A DNA stretch of 7,450 nt from an uncultured Flavobacterium sp. (GCF_946220915.1 NZ_CAMIHH010000136.1:1-7450); one strand, 5' to 3'; numbered from the stretch's first letter, positions 1 through 6,830 are shown. Notes: generated by a model not told the origin, from the letters alone. A program made the numbers and translations.

Positions 1-48
1 CTGTACTTCAATCGTCCTACGAAATTTTGTTTGGCTTAATACTTCCAT
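1..48 (-). CDS. Possible 5' end of a minus-strand gene leaving the window
   Basis: On the minus strand an ATG at 48 opens a frame that stays open to the window edge, reading MEVLSQTKFRRTIEVQ. It begins 59 bases after the stop of the preceding minus-strand gene, so the layout would suit a co-directional neighbour. I do not recognise the peptide. Sixteen open codons are expected by chance nearly half the time, and no clear ribosome binding site or promoter precedes it. A short plus-strand frame also runs open from base 1 to a TAA at 37-39, so the true gene here, if any, is undecided. Confidence 0.3.
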   Translation of the reverse strand, partial: MEVLSQTKFRRTIEVQ

Positions 49-107
49 GAATATCTAAAATATTGTATCAGGTGATAAATTTATGTAAATAAGATTAAAT
101 CCGGATT

Positions 108-884
108 CTAATAGGGAAACTCCCTTATCTTGGTACTGTCCAGCGCTATCCAGCCCTGTTCGCGCTCTACATATTTTACGTCGAATTTTTCTGAAAACAC
201 GGTTTTGTATTTACCGTTACGGCGTTCTTTGAGGTGTTCCATGGTATAATGCATGGTAACGGTATCATTCTTGATTTTCATTTTTGAGGTAAGATGGCAG
301 GCCAGCATTACATTCTGGCCCGGCTTGCACCACGCCGTCCAGAGATAGTTGCAAATATCATTGCCCTGCATGCCAAAACCTTTAAAGAGGTGCAGGTGCG
401 ATGAACAATGCCCGGAGCCGGTACCACAGGTTTTTATGCTGAAATAACCTTCATCGTGCCTGTTGAGGCTGTCATAGTTAGTATCCCAGCAGCAAAAATG
501 CATGCCTCCCCAAAAAGGCTCAGACTGTATCAGTTTGCCATCGGGTGAATATTCAATGAGGAGCAGTAATGAAAAACGGTCGGGATGGATGATATCCGGC
601 AGGCAGGTAAGATAGTTACCGTTCTTCATTTTATAATACTTGCCAAGCGTATCGGAAACCTCATACCGATGCGCTTCCATATCAAGGGTATCCCTTTCTT
701 CGGACTCATATTCCGGATCGTACTTTGCCTGGCCGAGCAACTTTATGGCCGCCTCTTTTTTGATGTAACCGGAATCGCCTTTTATTTCACAATGGACAGT
801 TTCAGATTTTGAAATATTTCTTTGAGGAGCAGAAAAACTAAATAAAAGGACCAGGAGGCATATCCCGGCAACAATGGTTTTCAT
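108..884 (-). CDS. Exported cysteine-rich hypothetical protein
   Basis: I do not recognise this 258-residue protein. The N-terminus looks like a signal peptide or anchor: Lys2, then a hydrophobic stretch at about residues 4-19, with charged and polar sequence from Gln21. There is no lipobox cysteine in a suitable position (Cys9 lies inside the hydrophobic core), so export to the periplasm or outside is likelier than lipidation. The mature part has nine cysteines (32, 94, 131, 132, 153, 160, 178, 186, 196), most of them packed between 131 and 196 together with His129, His159, His163 and His165. This suggests disulfides or a metal site. The ATG at 884 is the natural start because the signal peptide begins there. 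The gene lies 61 bases downstream of crtZ on the same strand and appears to have its own promoter, so a role in pigment synthesis is not implied. The stop is TAG at 108-110. Confidence 0.75.
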   Translation of the reverse strand: MKTIVAGICLLVLLFSFSAPQRNISKSETVHCEIKGDSGYIKKEAAIKLLGQAKYDPEYESEERDTLDMEAHRYEVSDTLGKYYKMKNGNYLTCLPDIIHPDRFSLLLLIEYSPDGKLIQSEPFWGGMHFCCWDTNYDSLNRHDEGYFSIKTCGTGSGHCSSHLHLFKGFGMQGNDICNYLWTAWCKPGQNVMLACHLTSKMKIKNDTVTMHYTMEHLKERRNGKYKTVFSEKFDVKYVEREQGWIALDSTKIREFPY

Positions 885-901
885 TGATAATGATTTTCCG
901 A

Positions 902-933
902 TAAATGTACTTAAAAGATTATCAGGAAATCAA
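902..933 (-). promoter_or_regulatory. Candidate promoter of the Cys-rich hypothetical gene
   Basis: On the minus strand TACATTTA (plus positions 902-909) matches the Bacteroidetes -7 box TAnnTTTG at five of six fixed positions. A TTG (plus 931-933) lies 21 bases upstream, which fits the usual -33 to -7 spacing. The start codon at 884 follows closely, giving a short leader. The match is imperfect, and read-through from crtZ is also possible because I see no terminator between the two genes. Confidence 0.4.
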
Positions 934-945
934 TAGGCAAAAAAA

Positions 946-1392
946 TTATTTCCTCCAATACTTCATCGGGAACAGTAACATCCCAAAGCATTCACCGTGC
1001 TCTTTATCCAAATGCTTGTGGTGCATCTTGTGGGCGCGTCGCACGGCCTTTCCGTAACGGCTGTTAGCATTGCGGAACATCTTAAAACGCTGGTGGATGA
1101 ATATGTCGTGCACCAGAAAATACGTAAGCCCGTAGGCGAATATGCCAAGACCTATAGCCAGTCCGATCTCTAAAATATCATACTGCCAAAGCAAAAAGAA
1201 CCCAATGCTTATCACGGCATAGAATATGAAAAAAGTATCGTTGCGTTCAAACCAGGAGTCATGATCTTTGCGGTGATGGTCTTTATGCAACGACCATAAA
1301 AAGCCGTGCATAACGTATTTATGCGTAAACCACGCCATGAACTCCATCATGCAGAAGGTAAGAAGGAACACTAAGATATAGATCCACCACAT
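946..1392 (-). CDS. crtZ: Beta-carotene hydroxylase CrtZ (fatty acid hydroxylase superfamily)
   Basis: This is a membrane-bound non-haem di-iron hydroxylase that adds 3-hydroxyl groups to beta-ionone rings, turning beta-carotene into cryptoxanthin and then zeaxanthin. All four histidine boxes of the family are present in order: HX4H at His24-His29, HX2HH at His36-His40, HX4H at His95-His100 and HX2HH at His121-His125. Hydrophobic segments at about 3-20, 53-70 and 75-93 are the likely membrane spans. The length of 148 residues is somewhat short but normal for the compact CrtZ proteins of Bacteroidetes. The ATG at 1392 lies 10 bases after the crtB stop, so it is the last pigment gene of the operon. 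Its substrate needs a lycopene cyclase, which is not in this window. The family and role are well supported. The exact product (zeaxanthin or another hydroxylated carotenoid) is inferred. Confidence 0.93.
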   Translation of the reverse strand: MWWIYILVFLLTFCMMEFMAWFTHKYVMHGFLWSLHKDHHRKDHDSWFERNDTFFIFYAVISIGFFLLWQYDILEIGLAIGLGIFAYGLTYFLVHDIFIHQRFKMFRNANSRYGKAVRRAHKMHHKHLDKEHGECFGMLLFPMKYWRK

Positions 1393-1402
1393 AATTGCAA
1401 AT

Positions 1403-2242
1403 TTAAAGTAAATTAAAACGGTAGTTTACATAACACCGTGCCAGCAGCCCCATTTTTTGATAATTTGGCACACGGATGCGGGTGTTCTTTATCTCGAGCG
1501 GCGGCGTGTTTTTTAGCTTTTTGAGTAGAGTGCGATAATACACATAAGCGGTGTAAACGCCAAATTTTGCCTCCGCAGGCAGTTGTAGAATACCCTTGTA
1601 GCCTTCATGCAGATCCGCTTCGATCTCCTCAACAATGGCGCGCTTGGTGTCGTCGTTCATCTCGGTTAGGTTAAGGGTAGGGAAGTAGTTGCGCTCCAGC
1701 CCTTCCATGTCGGCTTTGAGGTCGCGCAGGAAGTTGACCTTCTGGAATGCCGAGCCCAGTCGCATGGCCGGCGCTTTCAGGGTTTCGTAGCGCTCATTAT
1801 CGTTATCAACAAAAACCTTCAGGCACATCAGGCCCACCACATCGGCGCTGCCGTAAATGTACTGGTTGTATTCGGCAAAGGTAGCATAATCTTTTTTAAC
1901 CAGGTCCTGTTCCATGCTTGCCATGAATGCATCAATCAGGCTTTTGTCGATATTGTATTTATACACAGTATGCTGAAAGGCATTCAGCACAGGGTTGAGG
2001 CTTATCCTATCGTTTAAAGCATCTTCAAGATCGGCCTCAAAACGTTTGAATAATATTTCCTTATCATAATCATGGAATGAATCCACGATCTCATCGGCCA
2101 GCCTTACAAAGCCATAAATATTATAAATATCCCTGCGGATGCGCGGCGACAGCATTTTTACCGCCAGTGAAAACGATGTACTGTAGGCGCGGGTAATGTT
2201 CCGGCTGCAATCGTAGGATATGGTATCAAAGATCGATTTCAT
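1403..2242 (-). CDS. crtB: Phytoene synthase CrtB
   Basis: Phytoene synthase joins two geranylgeranyl diphosphates head to head to give 15-cis-phytoene, the first committed step of C40 carotenoid synthesis. The 279-residue length is normal for the bacterial squalene/phytoene synthase family. Both Mg-diphosphate-binding aspartate motifs are visible: DEIVD at 50-54 and DLKAD at 174-178 (within NFLRDLKAD). The family's YSTSFSLA segment lies at 20-27 and YIYGSADVVGLM at 128-139. The ATG at 2242 overlaps the crtI stop as ATGA, which argues for translational coupling and fixes the start. The stop is TAA at 1403-1405, 10 bases before crtZ. A squalene synthase is the main alternative by family, but the position between crtI and crtZ favours phytoene. 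No broken or missing catalytic motif is seen. Confidence 0.95.
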   Translation of the reverse strand: MKSIFDTISYDCSRNITRAYSTSFSLAVKMLSPRIRRDIYNIYGFVRLADEIVDSFHDYDKEILFKRFEADLEDALNDRISLNPVLNAFQHTVYKYNIDKSLIDAFMASMEQDLVKKDYATFAEYNQYIYGSADVVGLMCLKVFVDNDNERYETLKAPAMRLGSAFQKVNFLRDLKADMEGLERNYFPTLNLTEMNDDTKRAIVEEIEADLHEGYKGILQLPAEAKFGVYTAYVYYRTLLKKLKNTPPLEIKNTRIRVPNYQKMGLLARCYVNYRFNLL

Positions 2243-3732
2243 AGGCTTGGTATTTCAGTTGGTTTGTAGTCTTTAGAATGTTTGGCCACGAGCCCCGCCA
2301 CCAGCTTGCCCGATATCAGCGCAGGCGGCACACCCGGTCCGGGTACGGTAAGCTGGCCGGTAAAATAGAGCCCCCTGACTTTGCTGCTTTTAAGCTTAGG
2401 CCGGAGGAAGGCCGTTTGCAGCAGTGTATTGGCAAGCCCGTAGGCATTGCCTTTGTAGGAGTTATACTCCTTCACAAAATCATTAACACAAAAAGATTCT
2501 TTAAATAGAATTTTGCTCCTTACTTCCTGTTGTGTCAGCGTTTCAAAACGGGTAATGATTTTTTCAAAATACTGTTCCCGTAATTGGCGCGTATCTTCAA
2601 GCCCGGGAGCCAGCGGTATCAGGAAAATGCCCGCTTCTTTGCCTTCCGGTGCGGCATCATGATCCGTTTTCGACGGAAAGCTGGCATAGAATAGCGGTTC
2701 GTCCGGCCATTTTGGATTGTCATAGATATCTCTGGCGTGAATGTCAAAATCAGTATCAAAGAAGAGTGTGTGGTGCTCCACATTTTCTATTTTCTTGTCA
2801 AAACCGACGTAGAACAGCAGTGACGACGGGGCAAATGTTCGTTTCTCCCAGTACTTTTCACTATACGCACGGTATTGCTTTTCCAGCAGGGTTTCAGTAT
2901 GATGATAATCGGCACCGCTCACAATGATGTCGGCATCGATCCTTTCGCCATTAACAGCCAAATAAGCGGCTTTTCCATTTTCCACGCCAATCCTTTCAAT
3001 ATTGGCATTGGTCTTTATGGTTACGCCAAGTTCCTTTGCCAATGCTTCCATGGCCCTGATCACGCTATACATTCCTCCTTTTGGGTGCCAGGTGCCAAGG
3101 CCGAAATCGGCGTAATTCATGAAGTTGTAGAATGATGGCGTGTCGCTAGGCTTTGCACCAAGGAACAGCACCGGGAACTCCAGGACCTGAACGAGTTTTT
3201 TATTTTTGAAGCGCTTACGGATGTCTTTGGATATGTTGCCGAAAAACTGACCCACTTTCAGCATGGTTTGTGTGGTAACAAGTTCCAGTGGCGATTCGCC
3301 AGGGCGGTATACCAGGTCTTTTATGGCAATGTCATAATTGCTTTTGGCTTCATCGATGAACTCCCTGAGCTCTGTACCACTGCCTTTTTCGACAGATTCG
3401 AAAGTAGCTGCAATTTCGTCAAGGTTATCAGCAATGGTAATGAAATCCCTTTCGGCAAAGTAAACCCTATACGCAGGAGAAAGCTTTTCCAGTTGATAAT
3501 AATCCGAGGGCTTCTTGCCAAAATCGGCAAAGAACCGTTCAAATACATCGGGCATCCAGTACCAGGTAGGGCCTATGTCGAAGGTAAATCCGTCATGCTC
3601 CAGTTGCCTTGCCCGCCCGCCGATAGTGGCGTTCTTTTCGTATACCGTTACATCATGGCCCTGTTGGGCAAGGTAGCAGGCCGCAGCAAGCGACGAAAAT
3701 CCGGAACCGATTATTTTAACCTTTTTGTTCAT
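2239..3732 (-). CDS. crtI: Phytoene desaturase CrtI
   Basis: CrtI is an FAD-dependent desaturase that converts phytoene, through successive desaturations, to lycopene. At 497 residues it has the usual family length. The N-terminal dinucleotide-binding fold starts at residue 4 with KVKIIGSGFSSLAAA. The third glycine of GxGxxG is Ser14, a variant I associate with Bacteroidetes CrtI proteins. It is followed by acidic Glu32 (VYEKN), the expected contact for the FAD ribose, and by GGRARQ at about 38-43. Near the C-terminus GLYFTGQLTVPGPGVPPALI is the conserved signature found in carotenoid desaturases. The start ATG at 3732 overlaps the regulator stop (ATGA), and its own TGA overlaps the crtB start in the same way. 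The number of desaturation steps, and so the exact product, cannot be read from the sequence. Lycopene is the expected one because CrtZ lies downstream. Confidence 0.95.
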   Translation of the reverse strand: MNKKVKIIGSGFSSLAAACYLAQQGHDVTVYEKNATIGGRARQLEHDGFTFDIGPTWYWMPDVFERFFADFGKKPSDYYQLEKLSPAYRVYFAERDFITIADNLDEIAATFESVEKGSGTELREFIDEAKSNYDIAIKDLVYRPGESPLELVTTQTMLKVGQFFGNISKDIRKRFKNKKLVQVLEFPVLFLGAKPSDTPSFYNFMNYADFGLGTWHPKGGMYSVIRAMEALAKELGVTIKTNANIERIGVENGKAAYLAVNGERIDADIIVSGADYHHTETLLEKQYRAYSEKYWEKRTFAPSSLLFYVGFDKKIENVEHHTLFFDTDFDIHARDIYDNPKWPDEPLFYASFPSKTDHDAAPEGKEAGIFLIPLAPGLEDTRQLREQYFEKIITRFETLTQQEVRSKILFKESFCVNDFVKEYNSYKGNAYGLANTLLQTAFLRPKLKSSKVRGLYFTGQLTVPGPGVPPALISGKLVAGLVAKHSKDYKPTEIPSL

Positions 3733-4637
3733 TCTGACAGGTATAGTTTTTCTGTAAAATCGTTAATGGCGCTGTATAGCGTGATCTTGCTGTTCAAAGA
3801 GCTGCTTTGTATGTATTGGGTGTTGCGTCCGAAAATGATCAGTTCGCTCGTATCGTCATTAAGCGCCTTTTCCCGGATTTCCTTTATGTAGGCATTAACG
3901 GCATCTGCTGAAGGGGCCACTGTCATGTAGGTCACGAAGGTAATGTTGCTAAAGTAATTTTTTAACTCGCTTATATTGCTTATGGGTACGCTTTCCCCTA
4001 AATAAACCGATTTATAGCCATTTGCCTGAAGTTCGTAATTAATGAACATGAGGCCCAATTCGTGTATTTCATCCTGTGGCAGGTATAAAACGTAAGTACG
4101 GTTGCCTCTATCTTCCTTTTGCGGAAGTTTTTCGGTTTCGGTAGCTATTTTCTGACGGATAAGATAGCTTATAAAATGTTCATGGGCAGGGGTGATGGTA
4201 TCGGTTTGCCACAAGGTTCCAATTTCTTCGAGCAGGGGTACAAAGCATTCGTAAAATATATCGCGAAATGGCTTTTTGTGTATCAGCGAATCGTAGGTAG
4301 ACATGAACAGCTGCCTGTCAAAGTTCATCATGGCCAGCTTAAAATTATTCACTACATGGCCGGCAAGGCTTTTTACACCCAGTACTTCCTTAACCATTTT
4401 GGGGATTTCGTTCTCAGGAACCTTTGCCAGTACCGAAATCTTGTAGCCAAAAGAATTGAGTGTGCTTATATTAAGGATCCGCTGCAGGCTGGCCACATCA
4501 TAGTGCCGGATATTGCTCTCGCTGCGCAGCGGCTGCAGTATGCTATACCGCTTTTCCCATATTCTTATGGTATGCGCCTTAATGCCCGACAAATTTTCCA
4601 GGTCCTTTATGGTAAACACATTTTTTATACTGTTCAT
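3729..4637 (-). CDS. MerR-family regulator with CarH-like B12-binding domain
   Basis: This is probably a light-responsive repressor of the carotenoid operon. Residues 7-75 form a MerR-type winged helix-turn-helix (FTIKDLENLSGIKAHTIRIW, then the RYSILQP and NIRHYD wing region). A helical-bundle cap follows at about 85-170, then a Rossmann-like cobalamin-binding domain at about 180-300. Two CarH hallmarks are present: Wx9EH (Trp143, Glu153, His154) in the cap and ExHxxG (Glu190, His192, Gly195), whose His would be the lower axial cobalt ligand. The residue after the Trp is Gln144, where Thermus CarH has the His that ligates cobalt after light. I chose the ATG at 4637 (302 residues). A TTG eight codons upstream is in frame, but it overlaps the likely -7 promoter box and would precede the transcript start. 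The gene heads the operon and overlaps crtI by ATGA, so it is probably autoregulated. Family assignment is firm. B12 use and light sensing are inferred. Confidence 0.88.
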   Translation of the reverse strand: MNSIKNVFTIKDLENLSGIKAHTIRIWEKRYSILQPLRSESNIRHYDVASLQRILNISTLNSFGYKISVLAKVPENEIPKMVKEVLGVKSLAGHVVNNFKLAMMNFDRQLFMSTYDSLIHKKPFRDIFYECFVPLLEEIGTLWQTDTITPAHEHFISYLIRQKIATETEKLPQKEDRGNRTYVLYLPQDEIHELGLMFINYELQANGYKSVYLGESVPISNISELKNYFSNITFVTYMTVAPSADAVNAYIKEIREKALNDDTSELIIFGRNTQYIQSSSLNSKITLYSAINDFTEKLYLSE

Positions 4638-4652
4638 TCTTTTTGAGTAAAC

Positions 4653-4719
4653 GTTAAACAAAATTAGTGGTATAAACGTACAATTCAGGTTAAAGGCTCG
4701 TTAAAACTTAAAGTTAAAT
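4653..4719. repeat. GTTAAA repeat cluster, candidate regulator operator
   Basis: The plus strand carries GTTAAA at 4653, 4689, 4700 and 4713. The second and third copies are exactly 11 bases apart, and the fourth is 13 further on. The three clustered copies sit just upstream of the operon's -35/-33 zone, and the first lies immediately downstream of the -7 box. CarH proteins are known to bind direct repeats of about 11 bases overlapping promoters, so this is the natural place for autoregulation. The region is AT-rich and the motif is short, so chance repetition is a real possibility. Confidence 0.35.
4659..4683 (-). promoter_or_regulatory. Candidate promoter of the merR-crtI-crtB-crtZ operon
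   Basis: On the minus strand TAATTTTG (plus 4659-4666) is a perfect match to the Bacteroidetes sigma-ABfr -7 box TAnnTTTG. The nearest upstream TTG (plus 4681-4683) is only 14 bases away, shorter than the usual 17-23, so the -33 element is uncertain. The predicted transcript would start near 4653 and give a leader of about 15 bases before the ATG at 4637, with the A-rich sequence CTCAAAAAGA ahead of the start and no Shine-Dalgarno motif. The parallel geometry at typA supports the call. Confidence 0.6.
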
Positions 4720-4783
4720 ATTTAAGATCCGAATAAAATGCCGCTTTAAGATTACTTTATGGATTTTGGCCGTTTAAAATTCC

Positions 4784-4800
4784 CGTAAAAGATTTTTACG
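4784..4800. repeat. Perfect 7-3-7 inverted repeat (CGTAAAA-GAT-TTTTACG)
   Basis: CGTAAAA at 4784-4790 and TTTTACG at 4794-4800 are exact inverted repeats around a 3-base centre. They lie near the middle of the divergent region, about 150 bases from either start codon. The symmetry and length suit a dimeric DNA-binding protein. Because no U-tract follows on either strand, a terminator is unlikely. Confidence 0.5.
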
Positions 4801-4927
4801 AAGTATATCTGCCTGGGGTTTTTCTGTTTACATTACTTTTTTGTTGCCTGAACGTTACATTTTTGCTGATACGGTAACTTTATGCTAACCCTCTCATAAC
4901 TAAAGTTTTTTTTGTCGAAATAATGTA

Positions 4928-4954
4928 TACCTTTGCACCTTCAAAAAAACACGT
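4928..4954 (+). promoter_or_regulatory. Candidate typA promoter and leader
   Basis: TACCTTTG at 4928-4935 matches the Bacteroidetes -7 box TAnnTTTG perfectly. A T-run ending in TTTG (to 4914) lies upstream with a spacer of only 13 bases, so the -33 element is poorly defined. Transcription would start close to 4940, leaving a leader of about 15 bases (CTTCAAAAAAACACGT) that is A-rich and has no Shine-Dalgarno sequence, as is common for highly expressed Bacteroidetes genes. Confidence 0.6.
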
Positions 4955-6754
4955 ATGACATCCATTAGAAACATTGCGATCATTGCCCACGTTGACCACG
5001 GTAAGACTACACTGGTTGACAAGATCATGTACCACTGCCAGCTTTTCCGTGAGAACGAGAATACCGGCGACCTTATCCTGGACAACAACGACCTTGAGCG
5101 CGAAAGGGGAATCACCATTACGTCGAAGAACGTTTCGGTTACCTATAAAGGCACCAAGATCAACATCATCGATACCCCGGGCCACGCCGACTTTGGTGGC
5201 GAGGTGGAGCGGGTGCTCAACATGGCCGATGGCGTGTTATTGCTTGTCGATGCTTTTGAAGGGCCGATGCCGCAAACACGTTTCGTATTGCAGAAGGCTA
5301 TCGACCTTGGCCTGAAGCCATGCGTGGTGGTTAATAAGGTTGATAAGGAAAACTGTACGCCCGAAGAAGTGCACGAAAAAGTTTTCGACCTGATGTTCGA
5401 ACTTGGCGCGGAAGAATGGCAGCTTGATTTCCCTACCGTATACGGATCGGCGAAGCAAAACTGGATGTCGGAAGATTTCAGGAACAAGACCGAAAATATT
5501 GAGCCGCTGCTTGATATGGTACTGGAGCACATCCCTGCGCCAAAAGTATCCGAAGGTACGCCGCAAATGCTTATCACGTCGCTTGACTTCTCAAGCTTTA
5601 CAGGCCGTATCGCCATTGGCCGCCTTCAAAGGGGCGAGCTTCGCGAGGGCATGAACATATCGCTTGTTAAGCGCGACGGTAAGATCATAAAATCAAAAAT
5701 TAAAGAGCTTCACACCTTCGAAGGCCTTGGGCGTAAAAAAGTGGAAGAAGTTAAGGCAGGTGACATCTGTGCCATCGTTGGCCTTGAAGGCTTCGAAATA
5801 GGCGATACGGTTGCCGACTGGGAAAACCCGGAAGCGCTTACATCAATCGCTATCGATGAGCCTACCATGAGTATGCTTTTCACAATTAACGACTCGCCAT
5901 TCTTTGGTAAGGAAGGTAAATTCGTTACCTCGCGCCACATTAAGGACAGGCTGGCAAAAGAGCTTGAAAAGAACCTTGCGCTTCGCGTGAGCGAAACAGA
6001 CAGTGCTGATAAATTCATGGTTTTTGGCCGTGGCGTACTTCACTTGTCGGTTCTTATCGAAACGATGAGGAGGGAAGGCTATGAACTTCAGATCGGGCAG
6101 CCGCAGGTTATCATCAAAGAGATCGACGGCGTAAAATGCGAGCCTATCGAAGAGCTTACTATCGACCTTCCGGAAAACCTTTCCGGGCGTGCGGTAGAGT
6201 TCGTTACCATCCGCAAAGGCGAGATGCTGAGCATGGAGCCAAAAGGCGACCGCATGATCGTGAAATTCAACATCCCGTCAAGGGGTATCATAGGGCTAAG
6301 GAACCAGCTGCTTACAGCTACAGCGGGCGAGGCCATCATGGCGCACCGTTTCCTTGAGTACCAGCCATATAAAGGCGAAATACCGGGCCGTTTGAGCGGG
6401 TCGCTCATCTCTATGGAGAACGGTAAGGCCATCCCGTACTCGATCGACAAGCTGCAGGATCGCGGTAAGTTCTTCGTTGATCCTAACGAGGACATCTACG
6501 AAGGCCAGGTTATCGGTGAGAACTCACGTGGCGACGACATGGTCGTGAATGTGACCAAGACCAAAAAACTGACCAACGTACGTTCATCAGGTGCCGACGA
6601 TAAGGCGCGCATCATCCCGGCCATCAAGTTCTCGCTTGAAGAAGCCCTGGAATACATCCAGAAAGATGAGTACGTAGAGGTAACGCCTAAGAGCCTTCGC
6701 CTCCGTAAGATCTACCTGAACGAAAACGACAGGAAGAGGTTTAAGATAGCGTAA
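4955..6754 (+). CDS. typA: Translational GTPase TypA/BipA
   Basis: TypA (BipA) is a ribosome-associated GTPase related to EF-G and LepA. It acts in large-subunit assembly and in growth under stress or cold. The 599-residue length fits the family. The G domain shows all five GTPase motifs: G1 AHVDHGKT at 11-18, G2 with RERGIT at 49-54, G3 DTPGH at 73-77, G4 NKVD at 127-130 and G5 GSAK at 164-167. The OB-like domain II follows at about 200-290, and the EF-G III/V-like domains and the BipA-specific C-terminal domain fill the remainder, including RGIIGLRNQL and the GRLSGSLISMENGKA segment near residue 480. The ATG at 4955 is the only start ahead of G1 and sits 20 bases after a perfect -7 box. It is a single-gene unit, divergent from the carotenoid operon and closed by a strong terminator at 6831-6859. 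No anomaly is seen. Confidence 0.97.
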   Translation: MTSIRNIAIIAHVDHGKTTLVDKIMYHCQLFRENENTGDLILDNNDLERERGITITSKNVSVTYKGTKINIIDTPGHADFGGEVERVLNMADGVLLLVDAFEGPMPQTRFVLQKAIDLGLKPCVVVNKVDKENCTPEEVHEKVFDLMFELGAEEWQLDFPTVYGSAKQNWMSEDFRNKTENIEPLLDMVLEHIPAPKVSEGTPQMLITSLDFSSFTGRIAIGRLQRGELREGMNISLVKRDGKIIKSKIKELHTFEGLGRKKVEEVKAGDICAIVGLEGFEIGDTVADWENPEALTSIAIDEPTMSMLFTINDSPFFGKEGKFVTSRHIKDRLAKELEKNLALRVSETDSADKFMVFGRGVLHLSVLIETMRREGYELQIGQPQVIIKEIDGVKCEPIEELTIDLPENLSGRAVEFVTIRKGEMLSMEPKGDRMIVKFNIPSRGIIGLRNQLLTATAGEAIMAHRFLEYQPYKGEIPGRLSGSLISMENGKAIPYSIDKLQDRGKFFVDPNEDIYEGQVIGENSRGDDMVVNVTKTKKLTNVRSSGADDKARIIPAIKFSLEEALEYIQKDEYVEVTPKSLRLRKIYLNENDRKRFKIA

Positions 6755-6765
6755 TTGGCTGACGG

Positions 6766-6785
6766 CCTGCCTGCCGACAGGTAGG
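6766..6785. repeat. CCTGCCTG-CCGA-CAGGTAGG hairpin repeat
   Basis: CCTGCCTG (6766-6773) pairs with CAGGTAGG (6778-6785) around a 4-base loop, with one G-T pair. Versions of this short palindrome (CCTGCCTGCCGACAGGCAGG) recur in intergenic DNA of many Bacteroidetes genomes, as far as I recall. It lies 12 bases after the typA stop and has no T-tract, so it is a dispersed repeat rather than a terminator. A tandem GGTTGAC pair (6784-6797) follows directly. Confidence 0.6.
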
Positions 6786-6830
6786 TTGACGGTTGACAGT
6801 TGTCGGCCCAATAGCAACGATTAAATATAG

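Larger units (their letters stand above)
4638..4954. promoter_or_regulatory. Divergent regulatory region between the crt operon and typA
   Basis: This 317-base AT-rich stretch holds no convincing ORF. It separates two divergent transcription units. From left to right it contains the crt operon promoter (-7 box at 4659-4666), four GTTAAA repeats between 4653 and 4719, an imperfect CTTAAA-N8-TTTAAG palindrome (4707-4726), a perfect 7-3-7 inverted repeat (4784-4800), and the typA promoter (-7 box at 4928-4935). It is long for a flavobacterial divergent promoter region, and the part from about 4727 to 4900 has no role that I can assign apart from the inverted repeat. Confidence 0.75.

Noticed and set aside
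1..39. Plus-strand open frame from base 1 to the TAA at 37-39, considered as the end of an upstream gene
   Set aside because: Only 12 codons are visible, with no recognisable motif, and a minus-strand frame with an ATG covers the same bases. It cannot be supported.
98..107. AATCCGGATT palindrome at the end of the Cys-rich gene, considered as a terminator
   Set aside because: It is a simple 10-base palindrome with no loop, and no T-tract follows on the minus strand. A stable hairpin is unlikely.
3268..3891. Plus-strand open frame of 207 codons
   Set aside because: It lies antisense to crtI and the regulator, both of which have clear family motifs, and its translation shows no recognisable domain. 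It is a shadow frame.
4119..4646. Plus-strand open frame of 175 codons
   Set aside because: It is fully antisense to the regulator gene and runs into that gene's start region. The translation has no recognisable motif.
4638..4661. Upstream TTG start for the MerR-type regulator, adding eight residues
   Set aside because: The TTG overlaps the perfect TAATTTTG -7 box and would lie upstream of the predicted transcript start. The ATG at 4637 starts just ahead of the conserved helix-turn-helix.
4856..4882. Extra TAnnTTT-like boxes (TACATTTT and TAACTTTA) considered as additional typA promoters
   Set aside because: Each lacks the final G, and neither has a TTG at suitable spacing. The perfect box at 4928 is the better candidate.
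5143..5616. Minus-strand open frame of 157 codons inside typA
   Set aside because: It is antisense to the conserved GTPase domain. Its low-complexity, serine-rich translation is typical of a shadow frame.
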